44,897 nt of DNA, taken from NCBI GenBank assembly GCA_016209605.1, contig JACQVS010000227.1:1-44897 (forward strand). The letters are read 5' to 3'. How positions within the stretch are numbered: position 1 is the stretch's first letter; the number at the start of each line of letters is the position of its first letter. Made by a program: the position numbers and the translations under genes. Shown in pieces: positions 1 to 9,162 of this stretch. The notes beneath the pieces were generated by a model that saw nothing but the letters and a program-made list of their open reading frames with translations, had not been told where the DNA came from and made no database searches. Origin of the DNA: Planctomycetota bacterium (GTDB lineage Bacteria; Planctomycetota; UBA8108; JACQVS01).

Positions 1-36
1 CGATGCTTCGTTGCTCCTCCTCAACTTATTTCTCCG

Positions 37-204
37 TTAATAAGCCTCGTCGTCGCGCCTTGCCTCACGCGAAGATGCCTCGCCCATACGTCCGCATATT
101 TCTGGATCGGGGTACTTAGCCAGCGCCCCTTCCTCCCGCACCCCGGCGAGGTCCGGGTCCCGGCGCCAGTGCTCGAGCGTCTTTTGTACCTTGGAGCGAT
201 CCTC
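37..204 (-). pseudogene. C-terminal tail fragment of a planctomycete TPR/Ser-Thr kinase type protein
   Basis: The minus frame reads a short stretch with TLEHW, DPDLAGVR and ALAKYPDPE in order. This order resembles the tail (histidine-tryptophan, DPDLAG, ALAKLP) seen at the end of many planctomycete tetratricopeptide-repeat protein kinases. Only this tail is present. No kinase or TPR residues lie upstream, where the frame runs into the start of the brnT remnant on the opposite strand. The last ~20 residues no longer resemble the family. It is read as a decayed 3' gene end. The family assignment is from memory of the motif and is moderate at best. Confidence 0.4.
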
Positions 205-293
205 GAGGTGAAGAGATAGCTCCGGAGATAGACCGCATCGGCGAGGTCCAGGTCCCATCTCTTGACGATTCCAATTTTCGATATATACTTTTA

Positions 294-632
294 ATGATGA
301 TCTTCGCCTGGGACGAGCGAAACGCAGCACATATCGGAAAACACGGTGTGATTCCGCGAGAGGCTGAGTTCATCATCCGCCATGCGCGTTCCCCGTTCCC
401 GGAAAGCACCCGGGACGGCAAGTTCCGAGCATGAGGGCAGACGGAAGAGGGACGATATTTGCAGGTAGTCTTCGTCTACCCAGAGGACGAGGATGTGGAT
501 ATCGAGTCACTTGATCCCCTGGATCGGCTGGCATTTGCCGACGGCTTGGAGAGCGTGATTTATGTGGTTCACGCTCGCGATCTGGAAGAAAGTGAGAAGA
601 AGCAGCTCCGTAGAAGGAGAAAACAGCCATGA
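294..632 (+). pseudogene. brnT: BrnT family ribonuclease toxin, inactivated by an in-frame TGA
   Basis: BrnT toxins are small RelE-fold ribonucleases of type II toxin-antitoxin systems. The frame from ATG 294 (or 297) begins IFAWDERNAAHIGKHGV and, after the stop, continues TEEGRYLQVVFVYPED and ends in a basic tail, matching BrnT from start to end. A TGA at 432-434 falls exactly where the family has tryptophan (the WGQTEEGR segment), so one G-to-A change of TGG would explain it. Downstream residues are intact with no further stop until 632. That end overlaps the ATG of brnA by four bases (ATGA), the usual toxin-antitoxin coupling. The toxin is probably dead and the loss looks recent. TGA is a normal stop elsewhere in this window, so recoding is unlikely. 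Confidence 0.8.
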
Positions 633-949
633 ACAAGCCCTTCACGAAAATGACGGCCTCTGAACTGGCCGACGCGACACGCGAATTTGACAAACCCTCT
701 CCGCCCGGACGGTTCCGTCCCATGACAGCCCGGGAGCGGCGGCAGTGGGAGCGCGCCAAGAGAGGCCGCGGTCGTCCCAGCAAGGCGCCAGGCCAGAAGG
801 CGGTTCGCGTGCTCTTGACGATCCAGCCGACTCTCTTGGCCGAGGCCGACGCCTTCGCCCGACGCCATGGGCTGAGCCGTTCCGATCTCTTCGCCCGCGG
901 CCTGCGCATCGTCTTCGCGGCGGCGGGCCTAATATCACCCCGTAAATAG
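629..949 (+). CDS. brnA: BrnA-like antitoxin
   Basis: This 106-residue protein is the partner of the BrnT remnant. The N-terminal part has the conserved MNKPFTKMTASELADATREF and FRPMTARERRQWERA stretches of BrnA-type antitoxins. The C-terminal ~45 residues (VRVLLTIQPTLLAEADAFAR, then LSRSDLFARGLRIV) look like a ribbon-helix-helix DNA-binding domain, which in this family represses the toxin-antitoxin promoter. The start ATG overlaps the toxin stop, so it would be translated by coupling. With the toxin truncated, BrnA would be an orphan regulator or antitoxin. No frameshift is visible in it. Confidence 0.8.
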   Translation: MNKPFTKMTASELADATREFDKPSPPGRFRPMTARERRQWERAKRGRGRPSKAPGQKAVRVLLTIQPTLLAEADAFARRHGLSRSDLFARGLRIVFAAAGLISPRK

Positions 950-1360
950 GTGGAATACTTTCCTTCTGGAGAGGGCCGAACCACCCCATTTTTTTTTCGA
1001 GGAAGAGATCCGCTGAGACTCCCACTGCCGCCATATCCTGTTGATCATTGGGAGGTTGGAATCGTCCTGGTGAGAGTTTCCAGAACTATAGATAGGGGTG
1101 GGTGGGGTGGGTGGGGTGAGAATGAGCCCGCGAATGACGCGAAAGTAGCCCATGAGACCGAAAGCGTTCGTCACAGGGTGTGCGCGGGTTGGTCTGGCCG
1201 TCGCCCTAGGCTTCTGATGCTGGATGGCTCACGGCTCAATCCTGATACACAAGAGTTGCAGCTTGCGCGAGGCACTACGCTCGATGCTGCGAAACCGAGG
1301 GGATGGCCGCAAGACCTGCCTGGACCGGATCATCGCATTTTCTCTTGAAGAGGGGAAGGC
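950..1360. other. Gene-free stretch with a G-quadruplex-type motif
   Basis: No reading frame here resembles a protein family. The one feature that stands out is at 1095-1116 on the plus strand: five runs of three or four guanines, each separated by a single T. This is a textbook candidate for a very stable parallel G-quadruplex. No convincing promoter or terminator was recognised. Confidence 0.5.
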
Positions 1361-2062
1361 TTGGCCATAATGCTCCCATCCCTGAGCAAGCTCAGGAGAG
1401 GACCGCGCTGGTGGCCGCTGGGGATCCTTTTTATCCTCTCGGCGCTGGCCATCCTCGTGATCAGGGAGATGCTCGACCTGAGCGGCCAGTGGAGGAATAT
1501 CTACACTCTCGAGACCCTCGCCATCACCGCCTTCCTCTTCTGGCTCTGGATCCTCCTCCTCTCGCGGCTCGGCTGGAGGATCCGCATCCTCTTCGCCTCG
1601 GCCATGGCGGCGGTGGTGCTGGCCGGCGACCTCCTCTTCCGCGTGGGAGGCGTCACCGGCAACCTGCTTCCCATCCTCACCCCCCGCTGGAGCCCCTCGA
1701 CCCCCCCCCGAGCTTCCCCTTCCAGAGAAAGAGGGCACCCGGACGGTCCAGAGAGCCCCGGACCTGACCAGCGGTTACTGGCGGGACTACCCCCAGTTCC
1801 TCGGCCCTCGCCGCGACGGGGTGGTGGAGGAGATCCGGCTCGAGCGGGACTGGAGAGCCCATCCCCAAAGCTCCTCTGGCGCCGCTCCATCGGCACGGGC
1901 TGGTCCGCCTTCGCGGTGGCCGGCGCTCAGGCGGTGAACCAGGAGCAGCGGAGCGAGTTCGAGATGGTGGTGTCGTATTCTCTCCAGACCGGGGAGGAGG
2001 TCTGGTCCCACGCCGACCGCGACCGCTACTTCGAGGTCATCGCCGGCGAGGGCCCGCACGCC
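1361..2062 (+). pseudogene. Membrane-anchored PQQ-type beta-propeller protein, frameshifted and truncated
   Basis: The N-terminus carries two or three hydrophobic segments (WWPLGILFILSALAILVI; ITAFLFWLWILLLSRL; ILFASAMAAVVLAGDLLF), as in membrane-anchored PQQ-like propeller proteins of planctomycetes. The body then moves to the +1 frame at a run of nine C (1701-1709), where DYPQFLGPRRDGVV is readable. It returns to the first frame near a C4 run at 1863-1866 (KLLWRRSIGTGWSAFAVAG). Both shifts are one-base homopolymer changes. Similarity stops at GEGPHATP near 2062, where the wecB remnant on the other strand begins. Most propeller blades are missing. The start may be ATG 1370. Assembly error in the C runs is possible, but the truncation is independent of that. 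Confidence 0.65.
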
Positions 2063-2702
2063 ACCCCCTCGGGGCGCTCGGTGGTGTTCCGCAGGTCCAG
2101 GACCGGCTTCCCGAGGGCCGGGGCCTCTTCCTGGACCCCCCCGAGTCGGTGAGGACGAGGTGGGCCCGGCGAAGAAGCTCGACGAACTCCCCGTAGGCGA
2201 GGGGAGGGACCAGGTGGATGCGCCGGATGCCCCCGAGCGCCTGGTGAACCGGGCCATGCACCTGCGGGTTGGGATAGCCTGGAAGGATCACCTCGATGCC
2301 GGGAAACCGCCGGACCAGCTCCCGGAGGGTCGAGAGGATCTCCGCCAGGGGCGGGCCGAAGCTCTCCCGGCGGTGCACCGTGACGAGGAGCGGCGCCGCC
2401 CGAGGATCGGGGCTCAGGCCGGGCGGAAGTTCTCGGCGGCGCTCCGAGACTTAGAGGAGGGCGTCGATCACGGTATTCCCGGTGACCTAGATCCGGCCGT
2501 CCGGGACTCCAGCCCGCTTCAGGTTCCCGGCCGCTTCCCGGGTGGGCGCGAAGTAGAGGTCGGCAAGGCAGTCGGTCAGGATCCGGTTCATCTCCTCGGG
2601 GAAAGGATCCCGGGAGTCCCCGCTGCGCAGGCCGGCTTCGACGTGGCCGACCGGGCAGCCCCGCCAGAAGGCGGCCAGCGCGCTCGCGAAGACTGTCGTC
2701 AA
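2055..2702 (-). pseudogene. wecB: UDP-N-acetylglucosamine 2-epimerase (non-hydrolysing), broken
   Basis: The non-hydrolysing epimerase makes UDP-ManNAc for surface polysaccharides. The minus strand reads [12 protein letters not shown], then [46 protein letters not shown] and VLTDSGG in the correct order. The frame is broken by a TAG (complement of 2487-2489) and a TAA (complement of 2451-2453). After VLTDSGG it shifts at a homopolymer G run into EEAPALGKPVL and TERPEG. The first ~80 residues are absent because the frame starts abruptly beside AT-rich DNA at 2703. The C-terminus ends at the junction with the propeller fragment. The fragment cannot encode an active enzyme. Confidence 0.75.
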
Positions 2703-2898
2703 AATTATATTTTAATTAAATATTTGATTTTATGAAATTAATCGTTAATCTTGAGGACGATGTGAATTTGCCGCCCATTCGGTTTTCTGCCGGCTGGCAA
2801 ACCGGTGTGAAATGCCTGAGTTGTAACGTCCATGGCAATCAAGTACAATTTACAGGATTGGAACCGTTCACAAACGCGCCTAAATGTCAGGAGAAACC

Positions 2899-3672
2899 AT
2901 GACCTGGCCGCAGCTCCAGCCGCCGACGACTATTGTGTATCCGGAGTCCGATGGAAAACCCATGGCTGAAAGCGATCTCCATCGGAATCTCATGCTTGAA
3001 TTGATCGACGGCGTCGACCGGCGCTTTCAAGCCGATCCGGAGTTTTACGTGAGCGGCAATCTCTTCATTTACTATGAGGAGGGGCATCCGGAGAAGGCGG
3101 TGGCGCCGGATTTCTTCGTGGTGCGCGGCATCCCCAAGGGGCTTCGCCGGGTCTACAAGCTCTGGGAGGAGAAGAAGGGGCCCCAGGTGGTGATCGAGCT
3201 CACCTCGCCCTCGACCCATCTAGAGGATCTCGGAAACAAACGCGCCATTTACGAACAGCTTCAGGTCCAGGAGTACTTCATCTTCGATCCCGAAGGGTTG
3301 CGCTTTCAGCCGCCTTTCCGGGGTTTTGCCCTCAAGCAAGGGGCCTTGCAGCCCGCCCCGCCCGCTTCCGCGGCTGGCGGTACGATCATTTATTTCAGCG
3401 CCGTCTTGGGTCTCGAGCTGCGCGGGCAGGGCCAGTCCCTTCGGGTGGTCGATCCCAAAACCGGGACGCCCCTTCCCACCTCGAGAGAGCTGGAGCGGTT
3501 TCTAGAGCTGGAGAAAAAGCACGCTCATACGGAAAAGGAGCGCGCCGATCGAGAAAAAGCGCGAGCTAGTACTGAAAAAGAGCGCGCCGAAGCCGAAAAA
3601 GAGCGCGCTGACGCCGCTGAGAGAGAGCTTTCCCGCCTGCGCGAGGAGCTGGCCCGATTGCGGGAGAATTAA
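2899..3672 (+). CDS. Uma2 family endonuclease-like protein with charged coiled-coil tail
   Basis: Uma2 (DUF820) proteins have a PD-(D/E)XK nuclease fold and are abundant in cyanobacteria and planctomycetes; their role is not established. The core is residues ~1-185, with the typical AVAPDFFVV (Asp about 71) and QVVIELTSPST (Glu about 100) motifs, followed by YEQLQVQEYFIFDP. The last ~60 residues are almost all E, K, R and A in repeated EKERAxxEK units and should form a coiled coil. ATG 2899 is preferred over ATG 2884 because AGGAG lies at 2889-2893, five bases before it. The upstream 196 bases are AT-rich and hold no gene. Confidence 0.85.
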   Translation: MTWPQLQPPTTIVYPESDGKPMAESDLHRNLMLELIDGVDRRFQADPEFYVSGNLFIYYEEGHPEKAVAPDFFVVRGIPKGLRRVYKLWEEKKGPQVVIELTSPSTHLEDLGNKRAIYEQLQVQEYFIFDPEGLRFQPPFRGFALKQGALQPAPPASAAGGTIIYFSAVLGLELRGQGQSLRVVDPKTGTPLPTSRELERFLELEKKHAHTEKERADREKARASTEKERAEAEKERADAAERELSRLREELARLREN

Positions 3673-3696
3673 AATCCCCCGCCTTCAGGGCTGGGG

Positions 3697-5970
3697 CTAG
3701 GGTTCGACGATTTCGAAGGGTATGGCTGGCAATGTGCCCAGCGGGTTGCGCCCTCTATTTCCCGGCGCCTTTCCCTTTCCAGAAGGTGTCAGAGTTCTTG
3801 CCGCGAAGGCATTGACGATCAGGTTCCCTTTCAGGCCGGGTTTGATTTTGGCGGCATCACTTTGCAGCACGATCTCCATGCCCTGGTCAGATGGCGATAC
3901 TTCCTGGATGGCGATTCCATCCGGCGGCTCGTTCAGCTCGAGCTGGACTTGGCCTGAGAACGGGCTCGGGAGCCCGCCAACTTGAACCCGGGCCGTTCGG
4001 CCGGCAGGGATTTTCACGGGGATTGCACCGAGGATCTTCACCGAAGCCCTGGACATGTTGCGTCTCGACACGGCCACCTTGAGTTCCTTGGCGGGAACGA
4101 GATGCCGGTAGGCGAAAGCCTGCATCCTGTCGTCCGCCGGCACGCCCGGCCGAGAGACTTCCCGTCCCTGGATCGTCGCGCGGCCTTCGAGGGACAGGCT
4201 GAGAGGTTCCTTCAGGGGCGTCGGCGGGACCGTCAGCGTGAATCGCACCTGGTCCTGATTCGCCGGCACCTGGCCGCCGCTCAGCGTGAATCCCTTCGGG
4301 GCGTCCTTCAATGCCAGCGCAATCTCATCGGAAAATCCGTCCTTTCGCAAGGCATACACGGCGAGGGGAACGGTGGCGCCGCCGCGGACGCTGATGCTGG
4401 ACGGCACGACCCGCAACTCGAAGTCGGGCCGCGGCGGGCTGATGCGCAACCGGTAGGCATGATCCGCGCCGCCTTTGCGTTGGGCATCGCCCAGGTGAAG
4501 ATAATAGGTTCCGTTTTCAGGCAGGGTGGCACGCAGAAAGGAATCCGCGTGGTGCGTGTTCAATCCCGACCCCTTGTCTTCATGATCGTCGTTGAACGCC
4601 AGTTGCCGGCCAGTGGCATCGGTCAATTTGAGCACGGAATCCAGCGGGGAACAGAGCCGGCGCGCATGAACTTCGGCGGCGATCTCGTCGCCGGCACGGC
4701 CTTCGAAACCAAGCACGTCCCGGTCACCCGGCTGATCGATGCGCCCGTTCACGATGATCGGAAGCGTGACCCGCGTCGCGTTCCCTCGCGAATCGTTCGG
4801 TTCCTTTTCCAGGCATTCCGGCAGCGTGTCCACGGCAAAAAGCACGAGGTTGGAAACCAGGTTCCCCCGGCGCACCGAAAGCGGATAGATGCCCGGCCCT
4901 TTGTCTTTGGCATCCATCGCCAGCCTGTCCACCGGCAGGTTCCAGCCCCTGAGCTCGACGGTGGTTTGAGCGCCGGCCTGGCCGCCCAGCGGGAAGATGC
5001 TCGTCACAAACGGCAGCTCGCCCAAAGCGATGCGATAGACGAAATCTTCGCGACCACGGTAGAGGGCGTCCTTGATCTCGATGACGTATTCGCCGTCCTC
5101 GGGGATCTCATAGTGGATGACCGGATCGGGATGAAAACGGTAGTCGTCGTTATAGGCCAGTTCCTTCCCCTTCGCATCGTAAAGCGCCATGGTGGCCTGA
5201 AACCAGCCGGGAACGGCGTCGGCCAGATACGGGATCAATTCCCGCGCCCTGGCGGCGGCGACCAGTCTCTGACCCTGGCGTGCCCGGAACCGATACCGGT
5301 CTGCATCGCCGGGCGTGAACTGCTGGCCCTGGCGCGCCGGGAACGGAGTCTTGGCCGCAAGGCGCGGCACGATCCGGCCGTTCACGGTGGCCGGCAGCGT
5401 CACGTTCAGCTCAGCATCGGTCGTGTTGCTTTGCGGTTCGTTGCCGGGCTTAGACAGCGTCTCGCCGAATTCGGCCAGCTGGCCGACGCAAAAGACGAGG
5501 GGATTCGTCAATCCCATCGGCGTTCCCAGCCTTAGCTCCCGTTCACCAGGCTCCGCGCCGGGAGCCATCGTGACCTTGAGCGTGACGGTTTCGGCAATCG
5601 CCGGGGTGGGCGGCGTCCTTGCGAAAGCGGCGAGTTTCTTCCTGATTTCGGCGATCTCTTTCAAGATCTCGGCGTCCTTCCCCTTTTTCATCAGCTCCTG
5701 CAGCTTTTCTCTCAACGGCTTGGCCTGTCCCTGCGGCAGCGGTTTGGCGTGCTCGACCACCGTTGCTTTAACACCGGTGCCGGAGACCAACGCATCGGTG
5801 ACGCCGTCCAGATACTGCCCGCCGATCGTGACCTCGAACTCGGCCCCCTGCCGGCCGCCGGCGGGATAGACATAACCGGCGCTCGGTTTGAACTGCTGCG
5901 CCCGCGCGGCCGGGACGATCGCCAGAATAGTCGCCAGACCCAGAATCGCAGACCATCGCCGTGGGCTCAT
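3697..5970 (-). CDS. Secreted PPC (bacterial pre-peptidase) domain protein
   Basis: This 757-residue exported protein starts with a signal peptide (basic MSPRRW, hydrophobic AILGLATILAIVPA, cleavage after ARA). Near residue 35 it has YVYPAGGRQGAEFEVTIGG, an IPT/TIG-like beta segment. Two PPC-type beta domains follow at about residues 225-330 and 410-515, each with the typical pattern DRYRFRARQGQRL ... ALYDAKGKELAYNDDY or VLKLTDATGRQLAFNDDH. Further beta-rich sequence runs to the end. PPC domains aid secretion or substrate binding and are not catalytic. It is the last gene of the PSD1 - DUF1501 - PPC operon, 15 bases after the DUF1501 gene. The exact role in planctomycetes is unknown. Confidence 0.85.
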   Translation of the reverse strand: MSPRRWSAILGLATILAIVPAARAQQFKPSAGYVYPAGGRQGAEFEVTIGGQYLDGVTDALVSGTGVKATVVEHAKPLPQGQAKPLREKLQELMKKGKDAEILKEIAEIRKKLAAFARTPPTPAIAETVTLKVTMAPGAEPGERELRLGTPMGLTNPLVFCVGQLAEFGETLSKPGNEPQSNTTDAELNVTLPATVNGRIVPRLAAKTPFPARQGQQFTPGDADRYRFRARQGQRLVAAARARELIPYLADAVPGWFQATMALYDAKGKELAYNDDYRFHPDPVIHYEIPEDGEYVIEIKDALYRGREDFVYRIALGELPFVTSIFPLGGQAGAQTTVELRGWNLPVDRLAMDAKDKGPGIYPLSVRRGNLVSNLVLFAVDTLPECLEKEPNDSRGNATRVTLPIIVNGRIDQPGDRDVLGFEGRAGDEIAAEVHARRLCSPLDSVLKLTDATGRQLAFNDDHEDKGSGLNTHHADSFLRATLPENGTYYLHLGDAQRKGGADHAYRLRISPPRPDFELRVVPSSISVRGGATVPLAVYALRKDGFSDEIALALKDAPKGFTLSGGQVPANQDQVRFTLTVPPTPLKEPLSLSLEGRATIQGREVSRPGVPADDRMQAFAYRHLVPAKELKVAVSRRNMSRASVKILGAIPVKIPAGRTARVQVGGLPSPFSGQVQLELNEPPDGIAIQEVSPSDQGMEIVLQSDAAKIKPGLKGNLIVNAFAARTLTPSGKGKAPGNRGRNPLGTLPAIPFEIVEP

Positions 5971-5985
5971 GAAACCCTCCCTCGC

Positions 5986-7383
5986 CTACATGATTTCTTT
6001 CAAGCGTCCGCCCATGCTCACGCCATCAGCGGCCGAGGGCGACACGCGGACCGCCAAACCTTGAGGATGGGGTAGCTTCCCGTCGGGATCGATGCCGAGC
6101 AGGTCGTAGATGCTGCCGATGAGGTCACAGGGATACACGGGCCGCTCCTTCACCTCTTCACCTTTCACGTCCGATGCGCCGACCACCTGTCCTCCCTTGA
6201 ATCCGCCGCCGGCGACCACGGCCGAGAAGACTTTGCCCCAATGGCCGCGTCCGCCATTCCAGGGCGCTTCCCACTGGACCTTGGGCGTCCTGCCGAATTC
6301 GCCGCTCCACCAGACGATGGTGCTGTCCAGCAGGCCGCGGTCCGCCAGATCCTCTAGCAGCGCCGCCATGCCTTTGTCCATCTCCGGCAATCTCCGGCGC
6401 ATGGTCCGAAAATTATCCTTGTGCGTATCCCAGCCTCCCCTGTAATTGATGGTGATGTAGGGAACGCCGCGTTCGGCCAGCCGCCGCGCCACCAGGCAGG
6501 ACGCCCCGAACGTGTTGCGACCGTAGCGCACTCGCAACTCGTCCCTCTCCTGCGAAAGATCGAACACCTTGCCCCCGTCGCCCAGAATCAGGTCATACGC
6601 CTGTTTCTCCGCCTGCTCGGAGGCCGCCAGCTGCGCATCGCCTTTCATGGCATGCTCCAGCGTGTTCAGCTTGTGCAGCAACTCGCGCCGGTCGCGCTGC
6701 CGCTGGTCGGTGATGCCTGGGGCGACAACGCCTTCCACGGCGAACCGGTTTTGCCCCGGATCGCCGCCCGTGGCGAAAGGCTTGTAACGCGGCCCCAAAA
6801 ATCCCGCTTCGGAAAACCGCCCCTGCGGCTCGGTCAGCACGATGTAGGGCGGAATCAACCCCTGGTATCCGGCGTTGTAGCCCTTGAACAACGAGACCAC
6901 GGCACCGGCGCTAGGAAAAACATCCCGGCCGCCCTGCGGCCGCGCGGTCTGGACGATGTAGGACGCCGTTTCATGGGAGTTCACGCCGTGGGTCATGCCG
7001 CGGATGATGGAATACTTGTCGGCCTGCTTCGCCAGGAGGGGCATCAGCTCGCAGATCCTGATCCCGTCCACGTTGGTGGGAATCGGCTGATTGAGCGGAC
7101 CGCTGTAGTCATTGCCCGCTTCCGGTTTCGGATCGAAGGTGTCGAGATGCGACGGGCCGCCCCACATCCAGATCTGGATGACCGACCTGGCCCTGGCCTT
7201 GCCGGATGGCGTCGCGGCCAGGGCACGAAGACTCAGGTGGTCGCCCAGCAGCAGCCCGGCCGCGCCCAACAGCGCGCGCCGCACTGCCTGTCGCCTGGAG
7301 ATCGGCGTGCCACGCAGGCGTGAAATCAGCTTCTCTGAATACGGTTTCAACGATCCGTCATCTGCACTTTGTTTCATGCTCAT
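5986..7383 (-). CDS. DUF1501 domain protein, Tat-exported
   Basis: DUF1501 proteins belong to the alkaline phosphatase/sulfatase-like group and are strongly amplified in Planctomycetota, mostly next to PSD1 genes; their substrate is unknown. A Tat signal is at about residues 28-57 (SRRQAVRRALLGAAG). The family landmarks follow: SVIQIWMWGGPSHLDTFDPKP, RICELMPLLAKQADKYSIIRGMTHG, YITINYRGGWDTH, and VVWWSGEFGRTP near the C-terminus. The start at 7383 is chosen because the Tat signal lies at a sensible distance and an AAGG-type ribosome site precedes it; the frame is open up to 7428. The gene lies 58 bases after the PSD1 gene and 15 before the PPC gene, so it is probably co-transcribed with both. 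Confidence 0.9.
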   Translation of the reverse strand: MSMKQSADDGSLKPYSEKLISRLRGTPISRRQAVRRALLGAAGLLLGDHLSLRALAATPSGKARARSVIQIWMWGGPSHLDTFDPKPEAGNDYSGPLNQPIPTNVDGIRICELMPLLAKQADKYSIIRGMTHGVNSHETASYIVQTARPQGGRDVFPSAGAVVSLFKGYNAGYQGLIPPYIVLTEPQGRFSEAGFLGPRYKPFATGGDPGQNRFAVEGVVAPGITDQRQRDRRELLHKLNTLEHAMKGDAQLAASEQAEKQAYDLILGDGGKVFDLSQERDELRVRYGRNTFGASCLVARRLAERGVPYITINYRGGWDTHKDNFRTMRRRLPEMDKGMAALLEDLADRGLLDSTIVWWSGEFGRTPKVQWEAPWNGGRGHWGKVFSAVVAGGGFKGGQVVGASDVKGEEVKERPVYPCDLIGSIYDLLGIDPDGKLPHPQGLAVRVSPSAADGVSMGGRLKEIM

Positions 7384-7441
7384 GTTTCTACCTTGCCTTT
7401 CGTTTTCATCCGCCCGCGCCGCACCCACCGGGCGCTTCGAA

Positions 7442-9031
7442 TCAATGCCGGTAGAGAAACTCCGCGCTGTTGATCAAGGCCCAGGCGAGATCCACCAGGA
7501 CGTCACGCCCTTTCACATTGGCGGACTGGGAATATGCCGCCACGATCTTCAATTCCTCATCGGTCGGGAAACGCGAAAGGATCGTCAGGTAAAGCCCGGT
7601 CACGATCTCTCGCCGATCCTTGCTGGATCGGATCAGGGATCCGAGCTTCGGGCTTCCTTCGATCTTGCGCTGGACATGACTCGAATTCAGGAGATGCAGC
7701 CGTTGGGCGGCCGTGGGGCGATTGTTGCGCTCCGATTCCAGACCGGTGTCGCGCGGCGGACGTCCGAACATTTCGAGGAAGGAACTGGTGATGCTGCCGT
7801 CCGGCAGCGCGATCGAGCGCTGCTCTTCTGGAATGAAGGTGAAAGGCTCCGGAATGGCGCTCGTATATTTTTCCGTCGTCCCGGTGATCTGGCCGAGGGC
7901 GTCCACCAGCACTTCCGCTTCCAGCCGGCGCAGCGGATAGTGTGCGAAATTGGCCTCGCCTTCGGGACGGTCGGTTTGGGGAATCGGGGAAAGTTGATAG
8001 GTTGTCGAGTTCAGAATCAAACGGTAGATGTGCTTGAGGTCGTAGTGGGCGGCCATCAACTCCCGCTCCAGCCAGGCCAGCAGTTCGGGATTGCTTGCCG
8101 GGTTGTCCGGCCGGATGTCGTCCGGCTCATGAATAATGCCCCGCCCCAGCAGCCAGCACCAGACGCGGTTCACGAGGTTGCGCGCGAACCAGGGATTCTT
8201 TGGATGGACCAGCCAATCGGCGAAGACCGCCCGCGGATCCTGGTCCGGGGCCAGCCGGGCCGGGATTCCATCCGGGAAGATCGCCGCCGCTGGCGACACG
8301 CCGCTTGTAGCCGGCGCGGCGGTTTTGGCGGGATCGAAGAAAACAATTTCCTCCTTCCATTCCGCCGTGGCCTTGAAGCCGAGCTGCGAGAAAAAGACCG
8401 CCATGCCGGCCAACCGGTCTTTCGGCCAGTTATCGGCCCGCGTCCCCATGAACGTCAAGGCCACGGTTTGCGCTATGGTCTGCGGTTCCTTGTTTTGCAT
8501 GGCGCGGTAGAAGTTGACCTGGGGATCCCGGAAATTGCTGCCGCTCGCCGTGAGCATCTCCCGGACGAAATGGTCATACGGCAGGTTCTGCTTGATGGAA
8601 GTCCGAATCCAGCGGTGATACGCCTGTGCCGCATTGGGCCACAAATTGATGGGGAACTCCGCCTTGATCCGCAGCAGGTCGCTCCACTTCATCGCCCAAT
8701 AATCCGCAAACTCCTCACGCTTCAGCAGACGATCGATCAAGCCGGCGCGTTTGTTCGGATCCTGGTCAAGCAGGAACTCTTTCGCCTCCTGAGCGGTGGG
8801 CAGCGTGCCGATGACGTCCAGATAGGCGCGCCGCACAAACACGGCGTCCGAGCAGACCTTGGCCGGCTGAAGGCCCAACCGCTTCAACCCGCCGAAAACC
8901 AGCTCGTCAATCTTGCTCCGTGGATTCGGCGCGGCGGAGCTCTCAAAAAGGCTTTGCACCTCTCCTGGCGCCGCGGATCCGACCGGCGCCGTCAAGAGGA
9001 CAACCGCTGGAATCAACGAGATCTTTATCAT
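7442..9031 (-). CDS. DUF1549/DUF1553 (PSD1-type) secreted protein without a cytochrome domain
   Basis: This is the first gene of the minus-strand operon. A signal peptide covers residues ~1-20 (MIKISLIPAVVLLTAPVGSA). The DUF1549 part follows, with IDELVFGGLKRLGLQPA, FVRRAYLDVIGTLPT, and FADYWAMKWSDLLRIK. The DUF1553 part begins near residue 260 with DPRAVFADWLVHPKNPWFARNLVNRVW and continues through NRPTAAQRLHLLNS to ALINSAEFLYRH at the end. Many PSD1 proteins also have an N-terminal cytochrome c domain with CxxCH; none is present here. ATG 9031 is chosen rather than the TTG at 9046 because it directly precedes the signal peptide. Function is unknown; the constant pairing with DUF1501 suggests a joint extracytoplasmic role. 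Confidence 0.88.
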   Translation of the reverse strand: MIKISLIPAVVLLTAPVGSAAPGEVQSLFESSAAPNPRSKIDELVFGGLKRLGLQPAKVCSDAVFVRRAYLDVIGTLPTAQEAKEFLLDQDPNKRAGLIDRLLKREEFADYWAMKWSDLLRIKAEFPINLWPNAAQAYHRWIRTSIKQNLPYDHFVREMLTASGSNFRDPQVNFYRAMQNKEPQTIAQTVALTFMGTRADNWPKDRLAGMAVFFSQLGFKATAEWKEEIVFFDPAKTAAPATSGVSPAAAIFPDGIPARLAPDQDPRAVFADWLVHPKNPWFARNLVNRVWCWLLGRGIIHEPDDIRPDNPASNPELLAWLERELMAAHYDLKHIYRLILNSTTYQLSPIPQTDRPEGEANFAHYPLRRLEAEVLVDALGQITGTTEKYTSAIPEPFTFIPEEQRSIALPDGSITSSFLEMFGRPPRDTGLESERNNRPTAAQRLHLLNSSHVQRKIEGSPKLGSLIRSSKDRREIVTGLYLTILSRFPTDEELKIVAAYSQSANVKGRDVLVDLAWALINSAEFLYRH

Positions 9032-9162
9032 TTGGTCCAAGTCCAAGTCACGCTGGAGCCTGACGAAATGTTAAACCCCGGCGTGTTCGTTTGGTTTCGC
9101 GGCTGGCGCGAGAGCGGGGTGCAGGTTTGACAATTTGCGACAAAATGCAGCTTGCGGCGGGG

